This document shows positions 56,035 to 64,000 of a stretch of 64,000 nt of DNA, in pieces; within the stretch, counting starts at the first letter, position 1, and the number at the start of each line of letters is the position of its first letter. The DNA is from Pseudoalteromonas sp. H105. Its GTDB lineage: Bacteria; Pseudomonadota; Gammaproteobacteria; Enterobacterales; Alteromonadaceae. The notes under the pieces are model-generated. The model searched no databases and was not told the DNA's origin. It saw nothing but the letters and a program-made list of their open reading frames with translations. Location: contig NZ_LOFH01000001.1 of assembly GCF_001469215.1 (NCBI RefSeq), positions 558,001-622,000 on the forward strand, given 5' to 3'. The position numbers and the translations under genes were made by a program.

Positions 56035-58137
56035 TTAAATTGAATATTTAATATTGAAAGAAACATAATCACGGTCAGAGAAAGTATTTGTTTGACCGCC
56101 ACCCCAGAACGTATTGTAACTAAAGTCAAATGACCAAGCATTTTGATAGTTAAAGTTCATGGTCATACCTAATGACTTGCGATCTTCAATGAACAAGAAC
56201 ATTGGATCAGGAGTGATACCATTTACGTCATGAGAAAATACAAAACGGGGTGAAAAGTTCACACCTTTGAAGAAATTATAGTAATCGCCTTTTGCGATTA
56301 AACGATAACCCCAAGCTGATGCTGTTGGGAATGGGTTAGTTTCAGGACCATTTGAAAGCCCTAAATGTAGTGTCGAGTAATCAACTGATCCCGGGCCAGT
56401 GATAACACCACTTCGACCAGTACCTGATACGTTCAAACGTAATTCATCGTATTCAGGTAAATCATTAATACGCACACCCCCTACTTCACCCACAACGGCC
56501 CAACTATCTGCACCGAGTGAAGGGCCAAACAAATGCGTGGCGGTGAATTGTAATTGTGCTGTATTACGAACAATGTAACCTTGAGCTGTTTCACCTGGAC
56601 CTACAACACTTGTTGCATCGCCTTCACTCATTTGCGAAATACCTGCAAGGTCTGGTCGTAGTCCTGCTACGGCGAGTTGCTCTGGCATACCAGCATAAAG
56701 AAGTTCCACATCATCAATTTGAAGAGGCTCATCTTCACGGAACGTAAACTCACCCGCAAATGCAGTTTCACCCAACGACGTGTTAAAACTTAAGCCGTAC
56801 AACTTAATATCCTCAGGATATACTAACTGGCCTTGTGTAAACGCATTAAGGTCAGTCACGTTGTCTTCTGTGATAGTAACATCTGGAGACAAAATCATCG
56901 CTAAATCCGCACCAATTGCTTCGCTAGTAAAGTTTGAAACTTTACCAGAAATAAGCGGACGACGGCTGTGGTAGTTAATGTGATAAAGCGCAACCTCAGT
57001 ATCATTTAGCTCAGGAAGAAACATACCTAAACGTAGGCCATATTGACCACCGTTATCAGGATCCGTTTTGCCAGCATTGCCTTTACCCTTAAGAGCGACT
57101 TTTGTTGGATAAGCCAAATACATATTAGCTAGAAGAGCTTGACCTTCAGCACTTTGCGGATTGATACCTTGTGCAGTGGCTGCTGCAACCCAATTTTGTT
57201 GCAGTGAATTTAGGCTGTTTGTCAAAAACTCAAGGTCAATATCTGGGTTAGCAGTAAAGCCGAGTTGAATATTTTGCTGATAGCCATTTTCTGACGCAAA
57301 ATCATTGGTAGAGAAATAACTACCCGCTACAGGTAAGCGTGTTTCATGCCATTGATATTGATAAAAAGCTTCAAGGTTTATATTTTCAGTGATACCTAAT
57401 GATGCCCAAAGCATACCAACAGGGATAAACGCTTCTTTAAGCTCAGAACCAGGGGCTTTTAGACGGTCTATATCAACGGGGTTTACATTGATACCATGGG
57501 ATATAAGTGTACTCTCACCCCAGTTAACAACTTGCTGACCTAAACGGATAGACAGTGGATTGTTACCACCGTTTAAATCAAAGTTAGCCCATGCGTAAGC
57601 ATCTAGTAAACGTACATCTGCACATACTTGCTCTTTAGTATCTTTGTCATCACATGGATCCACACTCGAACCTGATGTTGGGTTCATATAAGCGCGGTCA
57701 CCGTCCATCAGTTCAAAATCATAGAAATACATGAAGCGAGTAAAGAAACCATAATTGTCTTTACTGATTGATAAATCATGCGTTCCTTTTAATAATTTAG
57801 AAAACGAATCACCGCTGTCAAAATTAAGGTTGCCTGCATCACCATTATTAGAATAGGCGCCATCTTGCGCCCAAACATCTGCCGAAGAGTAGATTGGGTT
57901 TAGCGCAGAGTTGTAACCTGTCCAATTGAATGCTGGGTTATTACTCTTACCAATATGAGAAAAGTCACGGTCTTCGACACGTATACTTTGTCCATATGAA
58001 AAATTTGAATCAAACGTTACGTCAAAGCCACCAACCTCAAAGTTAGCAGCGTTAACTGAACCGGCAGATAAACCAAGCGTTGCAGCTGCTAGGCCTAAAA
58101 CTATTTTGTTTTTAACAAAAAGCGATCTTCTTATCAT
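56035..58137 (-). CDS. DUF1302 family outer-membrane protein
   Basis: Exported, probably beta-barrel protein of about 700 aa. ATG 58137 is preceded by AGGGGGAA and opens a signal peptide (MIRRSLFVKNKIVLGLAAATLGLSAGSVNAA); the open frame to 58215 adds a non-signal leader. The mature part starts FEVGGFDVTFDSNFSYGQSIRVEDRD and has LRLGQQVVNWGES-like barrel motifs, alternating aromatic strands and a terminal YVSFNIKYSI strand. These are the usual DUF1302 features. One cysteine pair (DPCDDKDTKEQVC) may close a loop. It is first in the module with an 18-bp near-palindrome 143 bases upstream. It likely forms the outer-membrane end of the transport route. Confidence 0.9.
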   Translation of the reverse strand: MIRRSLFVKNKIVLGLAAATLGLSAGSVNAANFEVGGFDVTFDSNFSYGQSIRVEDRDFSHIGKSNNPAFNWTGYNSALNPIYSSADVWAQDGAYSNNGDAGNLNFDSGDSFSKLLKGTHDLSISKDNYGFFTRFMYFYDFELMDGDRAYMNPTSGSSVDPCDDKDTKEQVCADVRLLDAYAWANFDLNGGNNPLSIRLGQQVVNWGESTLISHGINVNPVDIDRLKAPGSELKEAFIPVGMLWASLGITENINLEAFYQYQWHETRLPVAGSYFSTNDFASENGYQQNIQLGFTANPDIDLEFLTNSLNSLQQNWVAAATAQGINPQSAEGQALLANMYLAYPTKVALKGKGNAGKTDPDNGGQYGLRLGMFLPELNDTEVALYHINYHSRRPLISGKVSNFTSEAIGADLAMILSPDVTITEDNVTDLNAFTQGQLVYPEDIKLYGLSFNTSLGETAFAGEFTFREDEPLQIDDVELLYAGMPEQLAVAGLRPDLAGISQMSEGDATSVVGPGETAQGYIVRNTAQLQFTATHLFGPSLGADSWAVVGEVGGVRINDLPEYDELRLNVSGTGRSGVITGPGSVDYSTLHLGLSNGPETNPFPTASAWGYRLIAKGDYYNFFKGVNFSPRFVFSHDVNGITPDPMFLFIEDRKSLGMTMNFNYQNAWSFDFSYNTFWGGGQTNTFSDRDYVSFNIKYSI

Positions 58138-58279
58138 TGTGTGTTCCCCCTGTCGCGGGTATTTTGTGATCAAGTTGTTGTTTTTAGTGTAGTAGTAACG
58201 ATAGAACCGAAACATAAAAATTACAAACAGAACGCGTTCAAACGACCATAAATTTACAATTTAGTTGGCGTTTACGTAA

Positions 58280-58297
58280 TGGTAAGACGTCCTACCA
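58280..58297. promoter_or_regulatory. 18-bp near-perfect palindrome upstream of the DUF1302 module
   Basis: TGGTAAGACGTCCTACCA differs from its own complement at one symmetric pair only. It lies in the 243-base gap between the DUF2835 and DUF1302 genes, 143 bases before the DUF1302 start. It looks like the site of a dimeric repressor or activator (TetR- or GntR-like spacing), and no regulator gene is adjacent. Confidence 0.5.
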
Positions 58298-58380
58298 GAT
58301 AATTTATACACGTAAATTAACAATAGGACAAATTGAATTAACAAAAATACAATATAAATATGTAAATTTTTTAGAAAAAC

Positions 58381-58602
58381 TCAGCTTACCCGTTCTAATC
58401 GTACAAACTTATTTTCGAATGTTAGCAATAAACGAAAGCGCCCTCTTATCCCTAAAGAAGAAATAAAAGGACGTAAATGATGCGCGTCAAAGCGAACCTT
58501 TTTGCCACCATCCTCAATAACTTGGACTGATCTGTACTTACCATCGTAGTAATCTAAACATTGCTGGTAAGTCAGATTCAGTAAAAAGTAATACTCACGC
58601 AT
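58381..58602 (-). CDS. DUF2835 family small protein
   Basis: A 73-aa basic protein, MREYYFLLNLTYQQCLDYYDGK at the N-terminus and HHLRPFISSLGIRGRFRLLLTFENKFVRLE at the C-terminus, matching DUF2835. Members are short, cytoplasmic, uncharacterised, and commonly adjacent to pepN. Here the start is 2 bases after the pepN stop, so it is cotranslated with pepN. Confidence 0.85.
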   Translation of the reverse strand: MREYYFLLNLTYQQCLDYYDGKYRSVQVIEDGGKKVRFDAHHLRPFISSLGIRGRFRLLLTFENKFVRLERVS

Positions 58603-58604
58603 AT

Positions 58605-61199
58605 TTATTTTAGTGCTTTTTCAACTTTTTCGAATACATCATCACTTAGGCCTTCCAAAGAAGCTAAGCGCATTAATTGAGTTTTCATTCCCTGAGCACG
58701 TTTTTCGTCGTAGCGTTTCCACGACATGAACGGTGTGAGCATTCGAGATGCATTTTGAGGATTAATTGCATTGAGCTTTATTAGTAAATCCCCTAAAAGC
58801 GCATACCCTGCGCCGTCCTCACGGTGAAATTGAGCCGTGTTGAAATGACTAAAACTTCCTACCAATGCACGTACTCTATTAGGGTTAGAAAAATCAAAAC
58901 ATGGGTGATCATATAAGTGTTTTATTTGCTCAATCGCTCCATTTTTGGACTGCATAGCTTGTAAAGCGAACCATTTGTCCATCACGAGTACATCATGACG
59001 CCATTGACTATCAAACTTAGCGAGTAATTCATCGCAAAGTGGGTGTTGGGCTTTCACTGCTGCACTTAGACTCGCTAAAACATTAGTCATATTGCTAGAA
59101 TTAGCAGCAACGACTAAACAATCCGCAGCATCATTGGTTCCAGCCTTAGCTAAATAGTGTAAACATTGTCCTTTTAAAGCACGTATTGCAACAGAAAATG
59201 GGCTAATAGCACCATCATCTATAAGGCTGTTGTAGCAATCTAGAAGAGGTTGATATAACTGTTGAGCTATTTGTTGTTCGAAACGCACTATTGTTTGCAC
59301 TATCTCATCAACGGGTATTATTTCAAACTCAGCTGCAAGCGCATCAAATGTAGGAAGTTTCAAAAGCTCTGCTGTCAGTGCGAGATCACCTTTTGTATTG
59401 GTCACAAGCTCATGTAGTGTGTTTATGACATCATCACTGAGTGAAACATCCTTTCCACTTTTTACAGCCTGTTTTACAGCATTAATAAACAGCGTCTGCT
59501 GAGCGTCCCACCGTGAAAAGTCACTACGTGCATAGCGCATTATATGTAAGAGCTGACCTTCATCAATTTCATGATTCAAAATACACGGGGCTGAAAAGTC
59601 TTCAAGTAACACAGCGACAGGTTGAGTTTTAAAACCATCAAACTGAAACTCTTGATATGGCTGTGTAACATTTAATACAGAATCAATGAAGGTATTTTCA
59701 AATTTGAGATCAAGACTAATGCCTTGCTCATCTAGTAGTTCTAAAGCAAATGGAATATGCAGAGGCTTATTCTCAAGGTAATTACTTGGAGGCTGCTGCT
59801 CTATCGTTAATTTTAACGTGCCTGTGCTCTCATCAAATGATTGACTTACAGATAATCGTGGCGTTCCCGCTTGGCTATACCAACGCCTAAACTGAGAAAG
59901 GTCAATACCCGATGCATCGTTCATTGCGCAAACAAAGTCATCACACGTGACCGCTTGGCCATCATGACGTTCAAAATACAGTTCCATGCCTTGTTGGAAC
60001 TTTTCTTCACCCAGTAATGTATGCATCATACGAATCACTTCTGCCCCCTTATCATAAACAGTGACAGTGTAAAAGTTATTCATTTCGATTACTTTTTCTG
60101 GCCTTATAGGGTGTGACATGGGGCCAGCATCTTCACTAAACTGATGCGTGCGCATTACTTTCACTGCATCAATACGATTAAGGGCTCGTGAGCCTAAATC
60201 ACTACTAAACTCTTGATCACGAAATACCGTTAACCCCTCTTTTAACGAGAGCTGAAACCAGTCTCGGCAAGTCACACGGTTTCCAGTCCAGTTATGAAAG
60301 TATTCATGCCCAACTATTGATTCAATAGTATGGTAATCTTTATCTGTTGCTGTTTCTTGGTTTGCTAAGACACATTTAGAGTTAAATATATTTAGCCCTT
60401 TATTTTCCATTGCCCCCATATTGAAAAAATCCACTGCGACGATCATATAAATATCAAGATCATATTCAAGGTTGAAACGTTCTTCATCCCATTGCATTGA
60501 CCTCTTCAAAGATTCAATAGCATGAGGTGTTTTAGATAGATTTCCCTTATCAACAAACAATGCAAGCTCAACATTACGGCCACTTTTAGTAGTGTAAGTA
60601 TCTGTGAGTACATCGAACGTACCTGCAACTAGAGCAAATAAGTAACTTGGTTTTTTAAATGGATCCTGCCATTTAGCAAAGTGAAGGCCATTATCCAGTT
60701 GACCTTCAGCAATCTTGTTGCCGTTTGACAAAAGGTGCTTATATTTTTGCTCGGCTATTATTGTTACATCAAAGCTAGCAAGCACATCAGGTCTGTCTAA
60801 AAAGTATGTTATTTTTCTGAAACCTTGCGCTTCACATTGAGTACAATACGCACCACCAGAAAGGTAAAGCCCTTCCAATGAAGAGTTAGTATCTGGAGAC
60901 GTTTCTGTAACAATACGTAATTGACAACTAAAAGGGAGATTCTTTATGCGCAACTGCTCATTTTCGACATGGAAATCACCGTAGTCAGCACCATCTAACT
61001 CAACTGAGATAAGTGTTAAATCAACGCCATCTAAAACTAAATCCACATCATTTTCAACAGTTCTTTCTAATTGTAAAACAGCAGTAACACGGGTATTTAG
61101 TGGTTTTAATTCAAAGGTAAGATCGACATGTTCAATTTTAAAATCAGGGGCTTGGTAGTCTTTAAGATATTGAGTTTGCGGCTTGTTTATTGCAGTCAT
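58605..61199 (-). CDS. pepN: Aminopeptidase N (M1 family)
   Basis: Cytoplasmic zinc aminopeptidase with broad specificity, 864 aa (E. coli PepN 870). The exopeptidase motif GAMEN is in NMGAMENKGLN, and the zinc site HExxH-(18)-E is in VGHEYFHNWTGNRVTCRDWFQLSLKEG. The C-terminal helical domain (about 550-864) is of the PepN type. It is the main general peptide degrader in enterics. The gene follows nhaC by 43 bases with a hairpin in between and is followed directly by DUF2835. Confidence 0.97.
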   Translation of the reverse strand: MTAINKPQTQYLKDYQAPDFKIEHVDLTFELKPLNTRVTAVLQLERTVENDVDLVLDGVDLTLISVELDGADYGDFHVENEQLRIKNLPFSCQLRIVTETSPDTNSSLEGLYLSGGAYCTQCEAQGFRKITYFLDRPDVLASFDVTIIAEQKYKHLLSNGNKIAEGQLDNGLHFAKWQDPFKKPSYLFALVAGTFDVLTDTYTTKSGRNVELALFVDKGNLSKTPHAIESLKRSMQWDEERFNLEYDLDIYMIVAVDFFNMGAMENKGLNIFNSKCVLANQETATDKDYHTIESIVGHEYFHNWTGNRVTCRDWFQLSLKEGLTVFRDQEFSSDLGSRALNRIDAVKVMRTHQFSEDAGPMSHPIRPEKVIEMNNFYTVTVYDKGAEVIRMMHTLLGEEKFQQGMELYFERHDGQAVTCDDFVCAMNDASGIDLSQFRRWYSQAGTPRLSVSQSFDESTGTLKLTIEQQPPSNYLENKPLHIPFALELLDEQGISLDLKFENTFIDSVLNVTQPYQEFQFDGFKTQPVAVLLEDFSAPCILNHEIDEGQLLHIMRYARSDFSRWDAQQTLFINAVKQAVKSGKDVSLSDDVINTLHELVTNTKGDLALTAELLKLPTFDALAAEFEIIPVDEIVQTIVRFEQQIAQQLYQPLLDCYNSLIDDGAISPFSVAIRALKGQCLHYLAKAGTNDAADCLVVAANSSNMTNVLASLSAAVKAQHPLCDELLAKFDSQWRHDVLVMDKWFALQAMQSKNGAIEQIKHLYDHPCFDFSNPNRVRALVGSFSHFNTAQFHREDGAGYALLGDLLIKLNAINPQNASRMLTPFMSWKRYDEKRAQGMKTQLMRLASLEGLSDDVFEKVEKALK

Positions 61200-61214
61200 A
61201 GGAACTCCAAATGG

Positions 61215-61235
61215 GCTCCTCCACCAAGGAGGAGC
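61215..61235 (-). other. GC-rich hairpin between nhaC and pepN
   Basis: GCTCCTCC (61215-61222) pairs with GGAGGAGC (61228-61235) over 5 bases. It is not followed by a T run in either direction, so I do not call it a terminator. It may be a processing or attenuation element. Confidence 0.5.
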
Positions 61236-61242
61236 ATTTATT

Positions 61243-62721
61243 TCATATGTGTTGCTTTGGCTTTATGCGTAAAATTTTAACGCCTAAATAAGCGTACACA
61301 ACGGCCAATAATGGATTTATTAGGTTGAAGAAAGCATAGAATAAATAATCTAGCGGGTTTACATGTAATACACTTTGCATATAAGCACCACATGTATTCC
61401 AAGGAATGAGCGGACTTGTAATTGTACCGCCATCTTCTAATGTTCTTGATAAATTAACAGGCTTTAAACCTCGCTTTTCATATTCGTCTTTGTACATGCG
61501 GCCTGGTACAACAATGGCGATGTATTGATCAGCAGCAATTACGTTAGTCCCTATACACGTCGCAATCGTTGCTGTGATAAGTGAACCCGTGCTTTTCGCT
61601 ATTTTTAGTATACTTTTAACGAATATATCTAATAAGCCCGTTTTTTCCATAATCGCACCAAACATTAACGCAGTCATAATCAGCCAAGTGGTGGTCAACA
61701 TTCCAGCCATCCCTCCTCCGCTGAGAAGTGAATCCATTTTTTCATCACCAGTAATGATATTGAATCCGTCAAAAAATGTAGCCCATATCAGCTTAAAATA
61801 ACCAATTAAATGGCCTTGAGATACATCAATTTGGCTTGCTATTAAGTCTGACTGGAACAACATTGCCCACACAGCACCGATAACTGCACCAATAGATATT
61901 GCAGGAAACGCTGGCATTTTCTTTATCGCTAATGCAAGTAATACAATCAAAGGAACCAACATCTCTAAACCAATATTAAAATTCTGTTCTAGAATAAGGG
62001 TTATTTCATCAATACGACCAGCTTCATTTTCTGCACTGGCATTAAAGCCCATCACAATAAAAATAATCAATGCAATGATAAAGCTAGGGACGGTTGTCCA
62101 CAGCATGTGGTGTATATGTTCAAATAAATCAGCACCAACAACAGCAGGTGCAAGGTTGGTGGTTTCTGAAAGAGGACTTAATTTATCACCAAAATAGGCG
62201 CCTGAAATAACGGCACCCGCAGTAACGACCGGATCTAAACCAAGACCTGTAGCAACACCTAGCAATGCAGTACCAATGGTGGCAGCTGTCGTCCATGAAC
62301 TTCCTATGCTCATTGCTACAATACCACATATTAAACAACTCGCTGCATAGAACCAGCTTGGGTTAATAACCTGCAAACCATAGTAAATCAGCGTAGGCAC
62401 TGTACCTGATAGTAACCAAGTACCAATTAAGGCGCCCACCATTAATAAAATTAAAATAGCGCCGAGTGACAAGGTAATACCTTCAATCATCGCCTGTTCT
62501 AATTTTTTCCATGTGTAACCGTTTTTTAGTCCGACTAAAGCAGCGGTAAACGTTGCAAATAACAATGCAATTTGATTCGGCCCTGATGATGAACTATCAC
62601 CAAATAAATACACAGCGGCACCTAATAAACAGATCAGCACAGAGATAGGGATTAGCGCGTCCAAAAAACTCGCTTTGTTGATAGGTTTTTCTTCTATTGG
62701 ATTCAAATTTGAAACTCCCAC
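61243..62721 (-). CDS. nhaC: NhaC family Na+/H+ antiporter
   Basis: Polytopic inner-membrane protein of 492 aa with about 11-12 helices. GSSWTTAATIGTALLGVATGLGLDP and SGAYFGDKLSPLSETTNLAPAVVG are the NhaC signatures; ITSPLIPWNTCGAYMQSVLHV lies near the C-terminus. The family exchanges Na+ for H+ (some members exchange malate and lactate, MleN type), and the marine setting fits sodium export. Start ATG 62721. It is upstream of pepN without a terminator. Confidence 0.9.
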   Translation of the reverse strand: MGVSNLNPIEEKPINKASFLDALIPISVLICLLGAAVYLFGDSSSSGPNQIALLFATFTAALVGLKNGYTWKKLEQAMIEGITLSLGAILILLMVGALIGTWLLSGTVPTLIYYGLQVINPSWFYAASCLICGIVAMSIGSSWTTAATIGTALLGVATGLGLDPVVTAGAVISGAYFGDKLSPLSETTNLAPAVVGADLFEHIHHMLWTTVPSFIIALIIFIVMGFNASAENEAGRIDEITLILEQNFNIGLEMLVPLIVLLALAIKKMPAFPAISIGAVIGAVWAMLFQSDLIASQIDVSQGHLIGYFKLIWATFFDGFNIITGDEKMDSLLSGGGMAGMLTTTWLIMTALMFGAIMEKTGLLDIFVKSILKIAKSTGSLITATIATCIGTNVIAADQYIAIVVPGRMYKDEYEKRGLKPVNLSRTLEDGGTITSPLIPWNTCGAYMQSVLHVNPLDYLFYAFFNLINPLLAVVYAYLGVKILRIKPKQHI

Positions 62722-62834
62722 GCGTTATTTTATACACGCTTAATTATTATTTTTAGCACAGAGAGAAAATGTTGAACATTACCTCTATCTGGGTTTAATG
62801 GACGATTATAGCAATTTCATATGCTTTAGGCAGC

Positions 62835-62860
62835 AAAAAAGGCGCTTAAGCGCCTTTTTT
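62835..62860. terminator. Bidirectional terminator downstream of prc
   Basis: AAAAAAGGCGC and GCGCCTTTTTT form a perfect stem over a TTAA loop (62835-62860). On the minus strand it lies 17 bases after the prc stop. Confidence 0.85.
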
Positions 62861-62877
62861 AAAGTGTTAAAAAGCGT

Positions 62878-64000
62878 CTATTTTTTAGCGAGACGCCCAA
62901 AATTAATGTAGTCCTGTGTGATTAGAGCTGCTTCTTCAAGAAATGGATCCAAGCGATCAAGTACATCAGGCACATCATCGAGGTCTTTAACTGGTTGCTC
63001 ACCAAGACGGACTAAACGTTCATTAGTCCGCTTAAGCGCTAACGCATCATTCTCTTCTTTCTCTTTAATACGATTCGCTTCAACTAACGAAATCGTTTTA
63101 CGATCTTTTTCCTCGTTATAACGAGCAATATCTTCAAACACATAATTAAACTCAGGCTCGGCCTTAATACGATCAAAGTGTTGCTTAGTAATATGGCTAA
63201 TTGCCGAGTTTAAATTATCAACTGAATTATAGTTTGCACGAATAATACTATCCCAAGGCAAAGCGTTATCTTCTTGGCTTTCACCCCACTCTGCAGGATT
63301 TATTGCTGAAGGGAATGAAATATCTGGAATAACACCTTTATGTTGTGTGCTACCACCATTTATTCGATAAAATTTCGCAATGGTATATTGCACACTACCC
63401 AGCGCGTTATCATACAAATCATAAGCTCGACCCAGCGGCTTATGCTGCTGTACAGTACCTTTTCCAAACGTTTGTTCGCCTATCACAATTGCCCTGCCAT
63501 AGTCTTGCATAGCAGCCGCAAATATTTCAGAAGCTGAAGCACTATAACGATCAACCAAGACTGTTAATGGACCATCATAAAAGGTTATACCGTCCCTGTC
63601 TTTTTGTTCTTCAATGCGGTTGTTTAAGGTATGTATTTGAACAACGGGGCCCTGATCAAAAAACAGACCTGAAAGTTGTGTGGCTTCATATAAAGAACCA
63701 CCGCCGTTTTGCCTAAGGTCAATAATAATGCCATCAACCTTAGCTTCTTGTAATTTTGCTAACTCAACTTTTACATCTTTAGAAAGATTATTGTAAAACC
63801 CTGGAATTTCTATTACACCAATCTTACTAGTAAGATCAGAGTAGGTGGCTTCGAATACTTCTGATTTAGCAGCGCGGTCTTCTAGTCGTATTTTGTCTCT
63901 AACAATTTCAACTATTTTTGGCGTACCATGGGTATCAGCACCCTTAAGATATTGTAAACGAACCTTAGTTCCTTTAGGACCTTTGATGAGGTCAACAACA
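62878..64000 (-). CDS. prc: Carboxy-terminal processing protease Prc/Tsp (C-terminal part)
   Basis: Periplasmic S41 serine protease fragment; the frame is open to the right edge, so the N-terminal domain and part of the PDZ domain lie outside. About 374 residues are visible: the end of the PDZ domain (KGPKGTKVRLQYLKG), the catalytic core with Ser in YSASASEIF and Lys in FGKGTVQQ, and DLRQNGGGSLYEA. The C-terminal part with alternating charged residues matches Tsp. Prc degrades SsrA-tagged and other periplasmic proteins and trims PBP3. It ends at a bidirectional terminator. Confidence 0.93.
   Translation of the reverse strand, partial: VVDLIKGPKGTKVRLQYLKGADTHGTPKIVEIVRDKIRLEDRAAKSEVFEATYSDLTSKIGVIEIPGFYNNLSKDVKVELAKLQEAKVDGIIIDLRQNGGGSLYEATQLSGLFFDQGPVVQIHTLNNRIEEQKDRDGITFYDGPLTVLVDRYSASASEIFAAAMQDYGRAIVIGEQTFGKGTVQQHKPLGRAYDLYDNALGSVQYTIAKFYRINGGSTQHKGVIPDISFPSAINPAEWGESQEDNALPWDSIIRANYNSVDNLNSAISHITKQHFDRIKAEPEFNYVFEDIARYNEEKDRKTISLVEANRIKEKEENDALALKRTNERLVRLGEQPVKDLDDVPDVLDRLDPFLEEAALITQDYINFGRLAKK

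Noticed and set aside
56025..56141. N-terminal extension of the DUF1329 protein to 56141
   Set aside because: It would overlap the end of the DUF1302 gene and hide a perfect signal peptide beginning at 56024.

Overview
The window is a 64-kb stretch of chromosome from a low-to-moderate GC marine gammaproteobacterium, most likely Alteromonadales and close to Pseudoalteromonas. This rests on the gene set: a very large NAD-dependent glutamate dehydrogenase, the rlmL-zapC-pyrD and sppA-ansA neighbourhoods, DUF3466, DUF2835 and DUF3025 proteins, paired SulP transporters, several secreted or lipoprotein peptidases, and full-length LolC/LolD/LolE. Genus is an inference; no rRNA gene is present. There is no prophage, integron, CRISPR array or tRNA gene in view. 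This is mainly core genome with a few uncharacterised modules.

Layout. 1-1.8 kb: a NatAB-type ABC exporter (permease cut by the left edge) in an operon with a DUF3025 protein. 1.9-4.8 kb: an M28 metallopeptidase lipoprotein and a putative Mn/heavy-metal transporter with an inverted repeat just before its start. 4.8-8.0 kb: lolCDE, the lipoprotein release ABC transporter. 8.1-9.8 kb: first SulP anion transporter. 9.8-12.8 kb: a LysR regulator divergent from glutathione-dependent formaldehyde detoxification (adhC, fghA). 12.7-15.4 kb: a small lipoprotein, a 314-bp MITE-like repeat and the ABC-F protein YbiT. 15.6-20.4 kb: second SulP transporter with promoter and dyad, an Lrp/AsnC regulator, a YcbL-type MBL hydrolase and an M14 carboxypeptidase. 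20.5-23.5 kb: an atypical 632-aa beta-ketoacyl synthase divergent from a GlxA-type AraC regulator. 23.9-27.4 kb: a Gre-like protein, a DUF2987-like protein, a Bax-like glucosaminidase-domain protein and a dGTPase. 27.5-35 kb: prolyl oligopeptidase, Mpo1-like protein, ABC exporter, DoxX, and a 2,4-dienoyl-CoA reductase. 35-42 kb: sppA-ansA, DUF3466, uup. 41.8-51 kb: glutaredoxin-like protein, rlmKL, zapC, pyrD, gdhB. 51-58 kb: a four-gene envelope module (RND/MMPL, YCF48-like propeller, DUF1329, DUF1302). 58-64 kb: DUF2835, pepN, nhaC and the 3' part of prc.

Functional themes are envelope biogenesis and lipoprotein traffic, peptide and amino-acid catabolism (M28, M14, S9, PepN, Prc, SppA, AnsA, GDH), ion transport (two SulP, NhaC, NatAB, Mn-type), and fatty-acid metabolism with two FadR-like sequence matches. 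The least explained piece is the DUF1302-DUF1329-YCF48-RND module. It carries an 18-bp near-perfect palindrome upstream and a palindromic terminator-like hairpin in its middle, and I regard it as the best candidate for an under-described transport system. Translation starts were re-chosen where a Shine-Dalgarno sequence, signal peptide or family length argued for it. Nothing was searched against databases; family names come from recognised motifs.
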